Source: Solirubrobacterales bacterium 70-9 (GTDB lineage Bacteria; Actinomycetota; Thermoleophilia; Solirubrobacterales; 70-9). From it: DNA of 15,562 bases. Location: assembly GCA_001898095.1 (NCBI GenBank), contig MKSH01000034.1, forward strand, positions 20,982 to 36,543. The letters run 5' to 3'. The translations under genes were made by a program, and so were the position numbers. Below are positions 6,420 through 12,467 of this stretch, in pieces (the first letter of the stretch is position 1; the number at the start of each line of letters is the position of its first letter). Below the pieces are notes generated by a model. That model ran no database searches, had not been told where the DNA came from, and saw only the letters and a program-made list of their open reading frames with translations.

Positions 6420-6487
6420 GGGGACGCCGTGAGGTCCGGCGGACACGCCTGCGGCGTCGATAGTCCGGCGGACCTCACGGCGTCCCC
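6420..6487. repeat. Palindrome with 25-bp arms and nested hairpins over the ispE stop codon (element C)
   Basis: Arms 6420-6444 and 6463-6487 pair at 24 of 25 positions around an 18-base loop. The inner part of each arm is the same self-complementary GTCCGGCGGAC (6434-6444 and 6463-6473). The loop holds a further hairpin, ACGCC-TGC-GGCGT (6445-6457). It can fold as one long hairpin or as a cloverleaf, with an outer 14-bp stem and three short hairpins. The ispE TGA (6475-6477) lies in the right arm, so the element supplies the last ispE codons. There is no T-tract. Its sequence differs from elements A and B although the nested design is similar. Confidence 0.85.
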
Positions 6488-7386
6488 GCCCAACAGACGA
6501 TTGCGTCGGGACGGCCGAGGGACGAGGCGGCGCGCTCGGCGTCTTTCAAAGCTGGAAAAAGACCGACCACGGTGGGGCCCGAGCCGCTCAGGAAGACAGC
6601 GCCGGCGGGGGTGCGGCGGAGGGCGGCGAGGGCTTCGCCGATGTCGGGGCGGAGGCTGACGGCGGCGGGCTCGAGGTCGTTGACCAGGAGGTCGGTGTAG
6701 GTGAGCGGGGACGCACCGGCGCCGGCGGCGGCGCGGAGGCGGGGCGCCAGATCGTCGAGCTCGGACTCCTCACGGCCGAGGCCGAGGCGGTCGGCCTCGT
6801 CGAAGACCTCCTTGGTCGAGAGCCCGCCGCCGCCGGGGAGCAGCAGCGCCGCGTGCGCGGCCGGGGCGGGCAGCGGCTCGACCCTCTCCCCCGCCCCCCG
6901 CACCAAGGCAAGCGCCGGCCGCAGCTGCGAAGGCACGTCCGCCCCCAGCTCCGCCGCGATCGCCGCCAGGCCACCGACCGGTGCGTTCGCACTTTCCCGT
7001 AACCAGTACGGGGAACTGCGAACGCCGCTGGAAGCGCCGGCGCTCCCGTCCGCGAGGCGGAGGATCGCCGCCGCGTCGGCGCTGCCACCGCCGAGGCCCG
7101 CGGCGACCGGGGTGCGCTTCTCGATCTCGATCCGCAGCGGCGGGGCGTCCCAGCCGCGCTCGCGCAGCTTCGCCAGCGCCCGGGCGGCGAGGTTCTCGCC
7201 CTCGACCCCGGCGCAGATCACCTCGTCCTCGTCGGCCTCCTCGATCCGGATCAGGTCGGCGAGCGCCAGCGGCTCGAACAGCGAGCACAGTTCGTGCAGG
7301 CCGTCGGGACGGACGCGACCGAGGTAGAGGCCGAGGTTCAGCTTGGCGGGGGCGTGGACGAGGATCGGGCCGGCGGGGTCGGGCAT
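6475..7386 (-). CDS. ispE: 4-diphosphocytidyl-2-C-methyl-D-erythritol kinase (with in-frame palindromic insert)
   Basis: A GHMP-superfamily kinase that phosphorylates CDP-methylerythritol at the 2-position in the MEP pathway to isoprenoids. The 303-aa product shows HAPAKLNLGLYLG (11-23, catalytic Lys15), PVAAGLGGGSADAA (93-106, the ATP-binding loop), GADVP (148-152, catalytic Asp150) and LSGSGPTVVGLF near the C-terminus. Between the ATP loop and GADVP there are 41 residues; E. coli IspE, from memory, has about 26. The extra stretch, around residues 120-136 (GVRSSPYWLRESANAP), is encoded by palindrome B and looks inserted in frame; all catalytic motifs survive. The ATG at 7386 gives the normal N-terminus but has no clear Shine-Dalgarno sequence. 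It follows rsmA by 27 nt, the conserved order. The stop codon lies within palindrome C. Confidence 0.95.
   Translation of the reverse strand: MPDPAGPILVHAPAKLNLGLYLGRVRPDGLHELCSLFEPLALADLIRIEEADEDEVICAGVEGENLAARALAKLRERGWDAPPLRIEIEKRTPVAAGLGGGSADAAAILRLADGSAGASSGVRSSPYWLRESANAPVGGLAAIAAELGADVPSQLRPALALVRGAGERVEPLPAPAAHAALLLPGGGGLSTKEVFDEADRLGLGREESELDDLAPRLRAAAGAGASPLTYTDLLVNDLEPAAVSLRPDIGEALAALRRTPAGAVFLSGSGPTVVGLFPALKDAERAASSLGRPDAIVCWAGTP
6981..7025. repeat. Palindromic element inside ispE (element B, relative of element A)
   Basis: Arms 6983-7001 and 7007-7025 pair at 17 of 19 positions plus one G-T pair, around the loop ACCAG. The left end CCGGTGCGTTCGCACTT (6978-6994) is identical over 17 bases to that of element A (3309-3325), including the mini-hairpin GTGC-GTTC-GCAC. 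The right end keeps TGCGAACGC but has lost the final CAC. The inner arms (CCCGTA/TACGGG) differ from those of A. The insert is read in frame by ispE. Confidence 0.85.
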
Positions 7387-7413
7387 GACGGTGACGGGAC
7401 GGCGGTCGCGGGG

Positions 7414-8190
7414 TCAGTCCGCCCGCTGCAGGATCGCGGACAGAGCGGCGAATTGCGCGGGGGACAGCCTCTCCGCGCGGGCGTCCTCGGGCAGGCCCAG
7501 CTCGGCCAGACCCGCCCGCGCCGCCGCCCGCGGCTGCGGGACGCCGCGCAGTCCGGCGATCTCCAGCGAGCGGGCGAGCGTTTTGCGGCGGTGGGCGAAG
7601 GCGGCGCGGACGAGGTCCCGGGTCGCCTGGTCGGCGCCGGGGCCGATGCGGCGGAGGCGCAGGATCGCCGAGTCGACCCGCGGGCGGGGCTTGAACACGG
7701 CCGGGTCGACCTTGCGTACGAGCTCCACCTCGCAGGCGAGCTGGGCGACCGCGCTCGGCGCCCCGTAGGTCTTGTTGCCGGGCGCGGCGCGGAGGCGCTC
7801 GGCGATCTCCAGCTGGACCATCACGGTCCAGGTCTCCAGCGTCGGCAGCTCGGCGATCGTCTTCATGACCACCGGCGTCGCCACCGAGTAGGGCAGGTTG
7901 GCGACCATCGCGTTCGGCTCCGGGTCGAAGGCGGCGAAGTCGATCTTCACCGCGTCGCCCCAGTGCAGGGTGACGTTCGGGAGCGCCGCGATCGGGGCCA
8001 GCGCCGCCTCCAGCCCGCGGTCGATCTCCACCGTGTGCAGGTGCTTCACCCGCGCCGCCAGCCGCTCGCTCAGCACGCCTTCCCCCGCCCCCACCTCGAG
8101 CACCACGTCGCCCGACCCGACCCCCGAGTCGCGGACGATCGCGTCGAGCAGGTTCGGGTCGGCGAGGAAGTTCTGGCCGAGCCTGACCAC
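7414..8190 (-). CDS. rsmA: 16S rRNA (adenine1518-N6/adenine1519-N6)-dimethyltransferase
   Basis: Dimethylates the two adjacent adenines in the 3'-terminal hairpin of 16S rRNA late in 30S assembly, using S-adenosylmethionine. At 258 aa it is near normal for RsmA/KsgA. Visible motifs: LGQNFLADPNLLDAIV (4-19), SAM-binding LEVGAGEGVLSERL (31-44), the acidic VEID that contacts the ribose (54-57), GDAVKIDF (78-85), the catalytic NLPYSVATPVV (98-108) and FKPRPRVDSAIL toward the C-terminus. The GTG at 8190 places LGQNFL at residue 4, with little of the N-terminal extension seen in E. coli. TatD ends 7 nt upstream and ispE begins 27 nt downstream, so tatD-rsmA-ispE is probably one transcript. No Shine-Dalgarno sequence is evident. 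Confidence 0.96.
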   Translation of the reverse strand: MVRLGQNFLADPNLLDAIVRDSGVGSGDVVLEVGAGEGVLSERLAARVKHLHTVEIDRGLEAALAPIAALPNVTLHWGDAVKIDFAAFDPEPNAMVANLPYSVATPVVMKTIAELPTLETWTVMVQLEIAERLRAAPGNKTYGAPSAVAQLACEVELVRKVDPAVFKPRPRVDSAILRLRRIGPGADQATRDLVRAAFAHRRKTLARSLEIAGLRGVPQPRAAARAGLAELGLPEDARAERLSPAQFAALSAILQRAD

Positions 8191-8197
8191 GGGCCGG

Positions 8198-8965
8198 CTA
8201 CCAGCCGAAGAGCGCCCGGGCGTTGGCCTCGACCGTGCGCTCCAGCTCCGCCGGGGAGACGCCCCGCTCGGCGGCGACCACCTCGGCCGTGGCGACCACG
8301 TTGGCGGGCTCGTTGCGTTCCTTGCGGCGCACCTGCGGGGTGAGGAAGGGGGCGTCGGTCTCGACCAGGACGCGGTCCTCGGGCACCTTCGCGGCCGCGA
8401 AGCGGAGATCGGCGGAGCGCGGGTAGGTGACGTTGCCGGCGAACGAGACGTACCAGCCGCGCTCGGCCGCCTCGGTCACCTTCTGTGGCGCCGAGAAGCA
8501 GTGCAGGATCACGGTGTGGCCGCCGGCGCGGGCGTCGAGCGTGTCGAAGATCTCGTCGATCGCAGCGCTCTCGCCGTCCTTGTCACGGGCGTGGATGACG
8601 ATCGGCAGGCCGAGGTCGACGGCGACCTCGATCTGGCCGGCGAAGGCGCGCCGCTGATCCTCGGGGGCGGCGGTGTCGCGGTAGAAGTCGAGCCCGGTCT
8701 CGCCGATCGCCCGCACGTTCGGATGGGCACCGAGCTCGGCCAACGCCGCCTGCGCCTTCTCGTCGAATCCGGTGGCGTCGTTGGGGTGACGGCCGACCGC
8801 GGCGAACACCGCCTCGTTTGCCTCCGAGACCGCGACGACCTCGGCGTTGGTGAGCTCGTCGAGCCCGACGTTCAGCATCCGGTTCACGCCCGCCGCGGTC
8901 GCCGCCTCGAGCAGCCGGGCGGTCGGCTTCTCACAGAGGAACAGGTGGGTGTGGGAGTCGATCAC
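8198..8965 (-). CDS. tatD: TatD-family metal-dependent hydrolase (DNase)
   Basis: A 255-aa TIM-barrel amidohydrolase. TatD proteins are Mg-dependent 3'-5' exonucleases linked to DNA repair and turnover, despite the name. The metal ligands are all visible: His5 and His7 (IDSHTHL), Glu89 (GETGLDFYRD), His125 (IVIHARD), His155 (ILHCFS) and Asp204 (ETDAPFLTP). The start is set at GTG 8965 because the family begins with (M)IDSHxHL; the frame continues upstream without a better start, and the upstream residues are not conserved-looking. It lies 7 nt ahead of rsmA in the metG-tatD-rsmA order also found in Bacillus. An upstream hairpin, GGTGCCC with GGGCGCC and a purine-rich loop (about 8982-9006), occupies part of the 56-bp gap. 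Confidence 0.94.
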   Translation of the reverse strand: MIDSHTHLFLCEKPTARLLEAATAAGVNRMLNVGLDELTNAEVVAVSEANEAVFAAVGRHPNDATGFDEKAQAALAELGAHPNVRAIGETGLDFYRDTAAPEDQRRAFAGQIEVAVDLGLPIVIHARDKDGESAAIDEIFDTLDARAGGHTVILHCFSAPQKVTEAAERGWYVSFAGNVTYPRSADLRFAAAKVPEDRVLVETDAPFLTPQVRRKERNEPANVVATAEVVAAERGVSPAELERTVEANARALFGW

Positions 8966-9021
8966 CCACCCCAGGTTAGTGGCGCCCTTCCTTTCCCTGG
9001 GCACCGAAAGAACAGCGGCGC

Positions 9022-9318
9022 TCAGCAGGTGAACGTTTCCAGCGGTTTGGGGACCACCGGCGTGATCAGATCGAGCAGCGGCGGGATCGTCCCGCCTAGT
9101 TCGACGCCTTCGAGGGCGCCGCCCAGCGCATTCGACTGCGTGGTCAGTTTGCTCGCCTGCGCGCAGAGCGTGTTCACGACCGGAACCTTGGCGACCGCTT
9201 CCTGCAGGCCCGTCCCGGAAACGCCCTGCAGTTTGCTCAGCATCCCGCTGAGGTCGCCGGGGTTGATCCCTTTCAGCACCGATTCCAGCGAGGCCAGTTT
9301 GCTGGTCAGCGACTGCAC
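9022..9318 (-). CDS. Small unknown protein, possibly the remnant of a larger one
   Basis: A 98-aa product (GTG start at 9318) that I do not recognise. The first half is amphipathic with coiled-coil character (SLTSKLASLESVLKGI, GMLSKLQGV); the second is Gly/Pro/Leu-rich (IPPLLDLITPVVPK). It has two cysteines, one as the last residue. There is no signal peptide or lipobox. The frame is open upstream to 9372 without another good start and the RBS is weak, so a 5'-truncated gene is possible. All five Glu codons are GAA and nearly all Lys codons AAA, unlike the GAG/AAG-rich neighbours but like the exported proteins at 11839-13753. It lies between metG and tatD, which are usually adjacent. That it is a real gene is likely but not certain. 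Confidence 0.55.
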   Translation of the reverse strand: MQSLTSKLASLESVLKGINPGDLSGMLSKLQGVSGTGLQEAVAKVPVVNTLCAQASKLTTQSNALGGALEGVELGGTIPPLLDLITPVVPKPLETFTC

Positions 9319-9362
9319 CTGTCTTTCGGCGCGAGCGCAGTTTTTGGGGCGAAGCTTCCTTT

Positions 9363-9405
9363 GCGCGGTTCGTTATCCGCCGTATGGCCGGAAAAGGAAC
9401 CGCGC
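9363..9405. repeat. Imperfect hairpin starting at the metG stop codon (element D)
   Basis: Arms 9363-9381 and 9386-9405 pair around the loop GTAT. Nine perfect outer pairs (GCGCGGTTC/GAACCGCGC) are followed by eight or nine more with two mismatches and one bulged base. The outer pair uses the first base of the metG TAG complement, so the stem follows the metG stop at once. The metG mRNA would read AAAGGAAGC after the stem, so there is no U-tract. It may be a terminator without a U-tail or another member of the palindrome group. Confidence 0.65.
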
Positions 9406-10913
9406 TAGGACTCGATCTTCGGGAAGAGCGGCTGGATCCGCTCGACCTGCCGACCGCCGGGGCGGGAGCCAAGCTCGGCGAGCGCGCGGGCCTCTTCACC
9501 GAGGACCGCGAGCAGCGTCTCCGCCGTCGCGGGCAGGTAGGGGACCAGCATCAGGGTGACGACGCGCAGGCCCTCTACCAGGTTGTAGAGGACTTCGTCG
9601 AGCCGGGCCGGATCGGCCTCGTCCTTGGCCAGCACCCAGGGCGCCGTCTCCTCGACGTAGCGGTTGAGGCGCCGGACCAGCACCCAGGCGACCTCGAGCG
9701 CCTGGCTCAGCTCGGCCTTGTCGATCAGCGCGGCGAGGCGCTCGGGGGCGCCTTCGAAATCCTCCATCAGGACCGCGTCGACCTGCGCCTCCGGCACCAC
9801 TCCGTCGCGGTAGCGCGCGACCATCGCCAGCACGCGGCTGGCGAGGTTGCCGTAGTCGTTGGCGAGCTCGGTCTCGTAGCGCGCCTCGAAGCCCTGGGTG
9901 GAGATCGAGCCGTCCTGCCCGAAGCTGACCTCGCGGAAGAGGTAGAAGCGCAGCGCGTCGGCGCCGAAGCGCTCGATCACCTCGAACGGGTCGAGCACGT
10001 TGCCGAGGCTCTTCGACATCTTTTTCTCCCCCATCAGGAGGAAGCCGTGGATCACCATGCGGCGCGGCGGCTCGAGCCCCGCGGCCATGCACAGCGCCGG
10101 CCAGATCACCGCGTGGAACTTGAGGATGTCCTTCGCCATCACGTGCAGGTCGGCGGGCCAGTAGCGCTCGGTGAGGTCCTCGCCGGGGCGGGCGAAGGTG
10201 AGCGCGGTGACGTAGTTGAGGAGGGCGTCGAACCAGACGTACATGCGCTGCTCGGGGTCCCAGGGAAGCGGCAGCCCCCATTTCAGCGTCGGCCGCGAGA
10301 GCGACACGTCCTCCAGCCCGCCCTTGATGAAGGCGACCGCCTCGTTGCGGCGGAAGTCGGGGACGACGAAGTCAGGCTGCCCCTCGTACAGCTCTTCCAG
10401 CTTGCCCTGGAACTTGGAGAGCTCGAAGAACCAGTTCTCCTCCTCGACCCAGTCCAGAGGGATCTCGTGGATCGGGCAGGTGTTCCCCGCGGCCACCTCG
10501 CGCTCGGTTTTGAAGTCGGCGCAACGGGGGCAGTACCAGCCTTCGTAGGCGCCCTTGCGCACCCAGCCGTTGTCGTAGACCCGCTGCATGATCTCGGCGA
10601 CCACCGCTTCGTGCCGCGGGTCCGAGGTCCTGATGAAGAAATCATTGGTGGCGTCGATGATCGGCCCGAGCGCCTCGAACTTGGCCGCGTTCCGATCGAC
10701 CAGCTCTTCCGGCGAGACCCCCTCTTTCGCCGCCGCGATCTCGATCGGCTCCCCGTGCTCATCCGTCCCGGTGAGAAAGAAGACGTCCTCCCCCCGCTGC
10801 CGGTGGTGCCGCGCGAGGATGTCCGCGGCCAACGTCGAGTAAGCGTGCCCCAGGTGGGGCTCCGCGTTCACGTAGTAGATCGGCGTGGTCACGTAGAAGC
10901 GCTCGGCGGGCAT
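9405..10913 (-). CDS. metG: Methionyl-tRNA synthetase
   Basis: Charges tRNA-Met and initiator tRNA with methionine in the cytosol. It is a class I synthetase of 502 aa, the short form without the C-terminal dimerisation/tRNA-binding domain. HIGH motif: PHLGHAYS (19-26). KMSKS motif: KKMSKSLGN (297-305). A single metal-knuckle has ligands Cys128, Cys131, Cys146 and His149 (WYCPRCADF ... TCPIHE), as in the Thermus-type enzymes. Active-site stretches YVTTPIYYVNAEPHL (7-21) and TGTDEHGEPIE (48-58) are intact. The anticodon-binding helical domain covers about 360-490. The ATG at 10913 has GGGG 5 nt upstream. It shares a 42-bp divergent promoter region with the DUF1801 gene. Hairpin D begins at its stop codon. 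rsmI, its usual upstream neighbour, is displaced by an inserted block. Confidence 0.97.
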   Translation of the reverse strand: MPAERFYVTTPIYYVNAEPHLGHAYSTLAADILARHHRQRGEDVFFLTGTDEHGEPIEIAAAKEGVSPEELVDRNAAKFEALGPIIDATNDFFIRTSDPRHEAVVAEIMQRVYDNGWVRKGAYEGWYCPRCADFKTEREVAAGNTCPIHEIPLDWVEEENWFFELSKFQGKLEELYEGQPDFVVPDFRRNEAVAFIKGGLEDVSLSRPTLKWGLPLPWDPEQRMYVWFDALLNYVTALTFARPGEDLTERYWPADLHVMAKDILKFHAVIWPALCMAAGLEPPRRMVIHGFLLMGEKKMSKSLGNVLDPFEVIERFGADALRFYLFREVSFGQDGSISTQGFEARYETELANDYGNLASRVLAMVARYRDGVVPEAQVDAVLMEDFEGAPERLAALIDKAELSQALEVAWVLVRRLNRYVEETAPWVLAKDEADPARLDEVLYNLVEGLRVVTLMLVPYLPATAETLLAVLGEEARALAELGSRPGGRQVERIQPLFPKIES

Positions 10914-10922
10914 ACGGCCCCG

Positions 10923-10936
10923 AGCCTAGCTATAAC
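10923..10936. promoter_or_regulatory. Divergent promoter region with overlapping -10 boxes
   Basis: The 42-bp gap between metG (minus) and the DUF1801 gene (plus) holds TATAAC on the plus strand at 10931-10936. It holds TATAGC (10934-10929) and TAGGCT (10928-10923) on the minus strand. The plus TATAAC and minus TATAGC share the TATA core, so one melted site could serve both directions. Good -35 boxes are not visible. The plus transcript would have a leader of about 13 nt carrying GGGGA (10944-10948) at good spacing to the ATG at 10956. Confidence 0.5.
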
Positions 10937-10955
10937 GTCGATTGGGGAACCTGAG

Positions 10956-11357
10956 ATGGCGATGCAACGGAAGCCCACGTCCACGCGCAAACCACCGGTG
11001 CCGGCGGCGGATCACGCTGAGATCGAGCACTGGATCTCCCGGGTGATGCCCGATCTGAGCCCGATCGTCACCTCGCTGGACGAGCAGATCCGGGAGAAGA
11101 TCCCCGGGCTGCAGTACGCGGTGAAGTGGAAGCGGCCGTTCTACGGCCTGGCGGACCGCGGGTGGATCATCGAACTGGCCGCCTACGACGTGTCCGTCAA
11201 CGTCGTCTTCTTCGGCGGTGCGGATTTCGACTCGCCGCCGCCGCTCGGGGAGACTGACCGGAGCCGCTACGTGAAGCTCAGGACCCTGGAGGAAGCGCAG
11301 TCGCCGGAGATGACCGCGTGGATCGAGGGGGCCGCGAAGGTTCCCGGCTGGCGCTAG
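10956..11357 (+). CDS. DUF1801 (YdhG-like, frataxin-fold) protein
   Basis: A 133-aa soluble protein matching the DUF1801/YdhG pattern. It has a helical start (HAEIEHWISRVMPDLSPIV), then IREKIPGLQYAVKWKRPFYG, where the 'WKxPFY' sheet motif is the family signature. This is followed by beta strands (IIELAAYDVSVNVVFFGGAD) and a C-terminal RYVKLRTLEEAQSPEMTAWI. The fold resembles frataxin/CyaY; the biochemical role is not established. The ATG at 10956 is preceded by GGGGA (10944-10948) and a TATAAC box; a second in-frame ATG lies two codons later. It is the first of only two plus-strand genes and diverges from metG. The SnoaL-like gene follows after 61 bp on the same strand and may be co-transcribed. 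Confidence 0.85.
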   Translation: MAMQRKPTSTRKPPVPAADHAEIEHWISRVMPDLSPIVTSLDEQIREKIPGLQYAVKWKRPFYGLADRGWIIELAAYDVSVNVVFFGGADFDSPPPLGETDRSRYVKLRTLEEAQSPEMTAWIEGAAKVPGWR

Positions 11358-11418
11358 CTCCGGGCGGCCCGCCGACGGCGACCGTTCGACCGCCACCTGA
11401 TCAGGGAGAATGCTGCGC

Positions 11419-11808
11419 ATGCCTGGGGACAGCCTCGCCGAGCGCTTCATCGCCGCCTTCGCGGCGGCCGACTTCGGGACGATGCGAGAGCTGCTGGCGC
11501 CCGACATCGTCGCCTGGGTGACCGATTCGGAGGGGCAGATGCAGCGGCTCGAGGGGCGCGACGATTACCTCGGGCGGGTCGAGGCGATGGACCTGCCCGC
11601 GGCGCGCTTCACCCTCGAGCTGACCCAGGCGCCGGTCGCGGTCGGCCCCGACCTGGTGATGCTGATGGTCGAGGTCCAGGCCGAGCGCGGTGGCCGCCGG
11701 CTCCACAACTTCGCCGGGCACCTGCTGCGGATCGAGGGCGAGCAGATCGCCGAGTGGTGGATGGTCGACGCGAAGCCGGCCGAGAGCGACGCCTTCTGGG
11801 CGAGCTGA
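11419..11808 (+). CDS. SnoaL/NTF2-like small-domain protein
   Basis: A 129-aa protein with the NTF2/SnoaL-like cone fold pattern. A helix (LAERFIAAFAAADFGTMREL) is followed by LLAPDIVAWVTDSEG, a GRDDYLGRVEAM helix, and a curved sheet ending LHNFAGHLLRIEGEQIAEWWMVDAKPAE. Members bind small hydrophobic ligands or act as isomerases, cyclases or dehydratases; the substrate here cannot be inferred. The start is set at the second ATG (11419) because AGGGAG (11403-11408) is 10 nt upstream; the first ATG (11410, three residues longer) is only 1 nt from that site. It converges on the lipoprotein gene, with 30 bp between their stops, and a hairpin pairs both stop codons. Confidence 0.82.
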   Translation: MPGDSLAERFIAAFAAADFGTMRELLAPDIVAWVTDSEGQMQRLEGRDDYLGRVEAMDLPAARFTLELTQAPVAVGPDLVMLMVEVQAERGGRRLHNFAGHLLRIEGEQIAEWWMVDAKPAESDAFWAS

Positions 11809-11843
11809 GCGCCGCGGCGCCGGTGAGGCGACCGCCGCTCAGC
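11804..11843. terminator. Hairpin shared by two convergent stop codons
   Basis: GCTGAGCG (11804-11811) and CGCTCAGC (11836-11843) are perfect 8-bp inverted repeats containing the TGA stops of the SnoaL-like gene (plus) and the lipoprotein gene (minus). The 24-base interior is GC-rich and can pair further. There is no T-tract on either side, so a bidirectional terminator role is inferred from position alone. Confidence 0.4.
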
Positions 11844-12390
11844 AGTGGGGGTCGAGCGTCAGTTCCGCCAACTGACGACCGACCCGGGCGAATTTGTACT
11901 GCTGCTGGGCCGAGAGGGCGGTGAATTCTTCCGGGGTCAGCTTCGACTGCTTCCCGAGCACGCCCTCGATGTTGCTCACCTTCCGCGCGAGCGCGCCCAT
12001 CTTGTCGCGGAGCGCCTTGCAGGCGGCCGGCGCGTGGGTGGCTTCCAGCCATTCCCCGAGCTGGTCCAGTTCTTCGGCGTAGCGCGCGAAGGTCGGTTCC
12101 AGCGTGTACTTCGAGGTCGACGTGTGGATCGACGCGATCGACTGGGCGGAGATGTTTTCGAATTTCCTCATCACGCCTTCGACTTCCTTCGCCCAGACCT
12201 TCCCGGGACCGCTCAGGTCCGCGCCCGCGGCTTCGCCGGCGGCACCGCTCTCGGCGCTGCTCGAGCCCGATGAGCTGGTCGCGCCAGACGTGGTGCCCGA
12301 ACCGGACGAGCTGCTCGACGAACCCCCGCCGCAGGCGCTCAGCAGCAGCGCGGAGGCGAGCAGGAAGGCGATCGGGACGAACTTGCGCAC
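11839..12390 (-). CDS. Ser-rich secreted lipoprotein of unknown function
   Basis: A 183-aa protein with a clear lipoprotein signal: MRKFVPIAFLLASALLLSAC, lipobox LSAC with Cys20 as the lipidated residue. A low-complexity Ser/Gly/Thr linker (21-60) would space the globular part from the membrane. Residues 63-183 are mainly helical (KVWAKEVEGVMRKFENISAQ, RYAEELDQLGEWLEATHAP, ACKALRDKMGALARKVSN). Cys124 and the terminal Cys183 could form a disulfide outside the cell. I do not recognise the domain; its size and helical pattern could suit a ligand- or surface-binding role, but this is not shown. GTG start at 12390 with a weak AGGG 10 nt upstream. About 12 of 14 Glu codons are GAA, unlike housekeeping neighbours. 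It lies 77 bp downstream of the beta-helix gene on the same strand. Confidence 0.85.
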   Translation of the reverse strand: MRKFVPIAFLLASALLLSACGGGSSSSSSGSGTTSGATSSSGSSSAESGAAGEAAGADLSGPGKVWAKEVEGVMRKFENISAQSIASIHTSTSKYTLEPTFARYAEELDQLGEWLEATHAPAACKALRDKMGALARKVSNIEGVLGKQSKLTPEEFTALSAQQQYKFARVGRQLAELTLDPHC

Positions 12391-12467
12391 GACGGCGGAC
12401 CCTAACGGCCGGGTGCGGGCGGCCTGCGGGCGGCGCAGCTGCGGTCAGAGCGGGCGGCGGGCGGCGG

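Noticed and set aside
6387..6446. GTG start at 6446 adding 20 residues to the DedA-PAP2 protein
   Set aside because: The extra residues are Pro-rich, partly encoded by palindrome C and not expected in the family; the ATG at 6386 directly precedes the polar N-terminus and first helix.
4917..6659. Plus-strand 580-codon open frame
   Set aside because: Antisense to DedA-PAP2 and the end of ispE; Asp/Gly/Ala/Glu-rich with no recognisable domain or ribosome site.
9384..11357. Very long plus-strand open frame (657 codons) ending in the DUF1801 protein
   Set aside because: Only the last 133 codons (from 10956) look like protein with a ribosome site. The rest is antisense to metG and rich in Arg, Gly, Asp and Val, as expected of a GC-rich shadow frame.
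12391..12467. CCGCC-type repeats and CGCAGCTGCG palindrome between the beta-helix and lipoprotein genes
   Set aside because: Short low-complexity GC runs and a 10-bp palindrome are expected at this base composition; no unit repeats cleanly.
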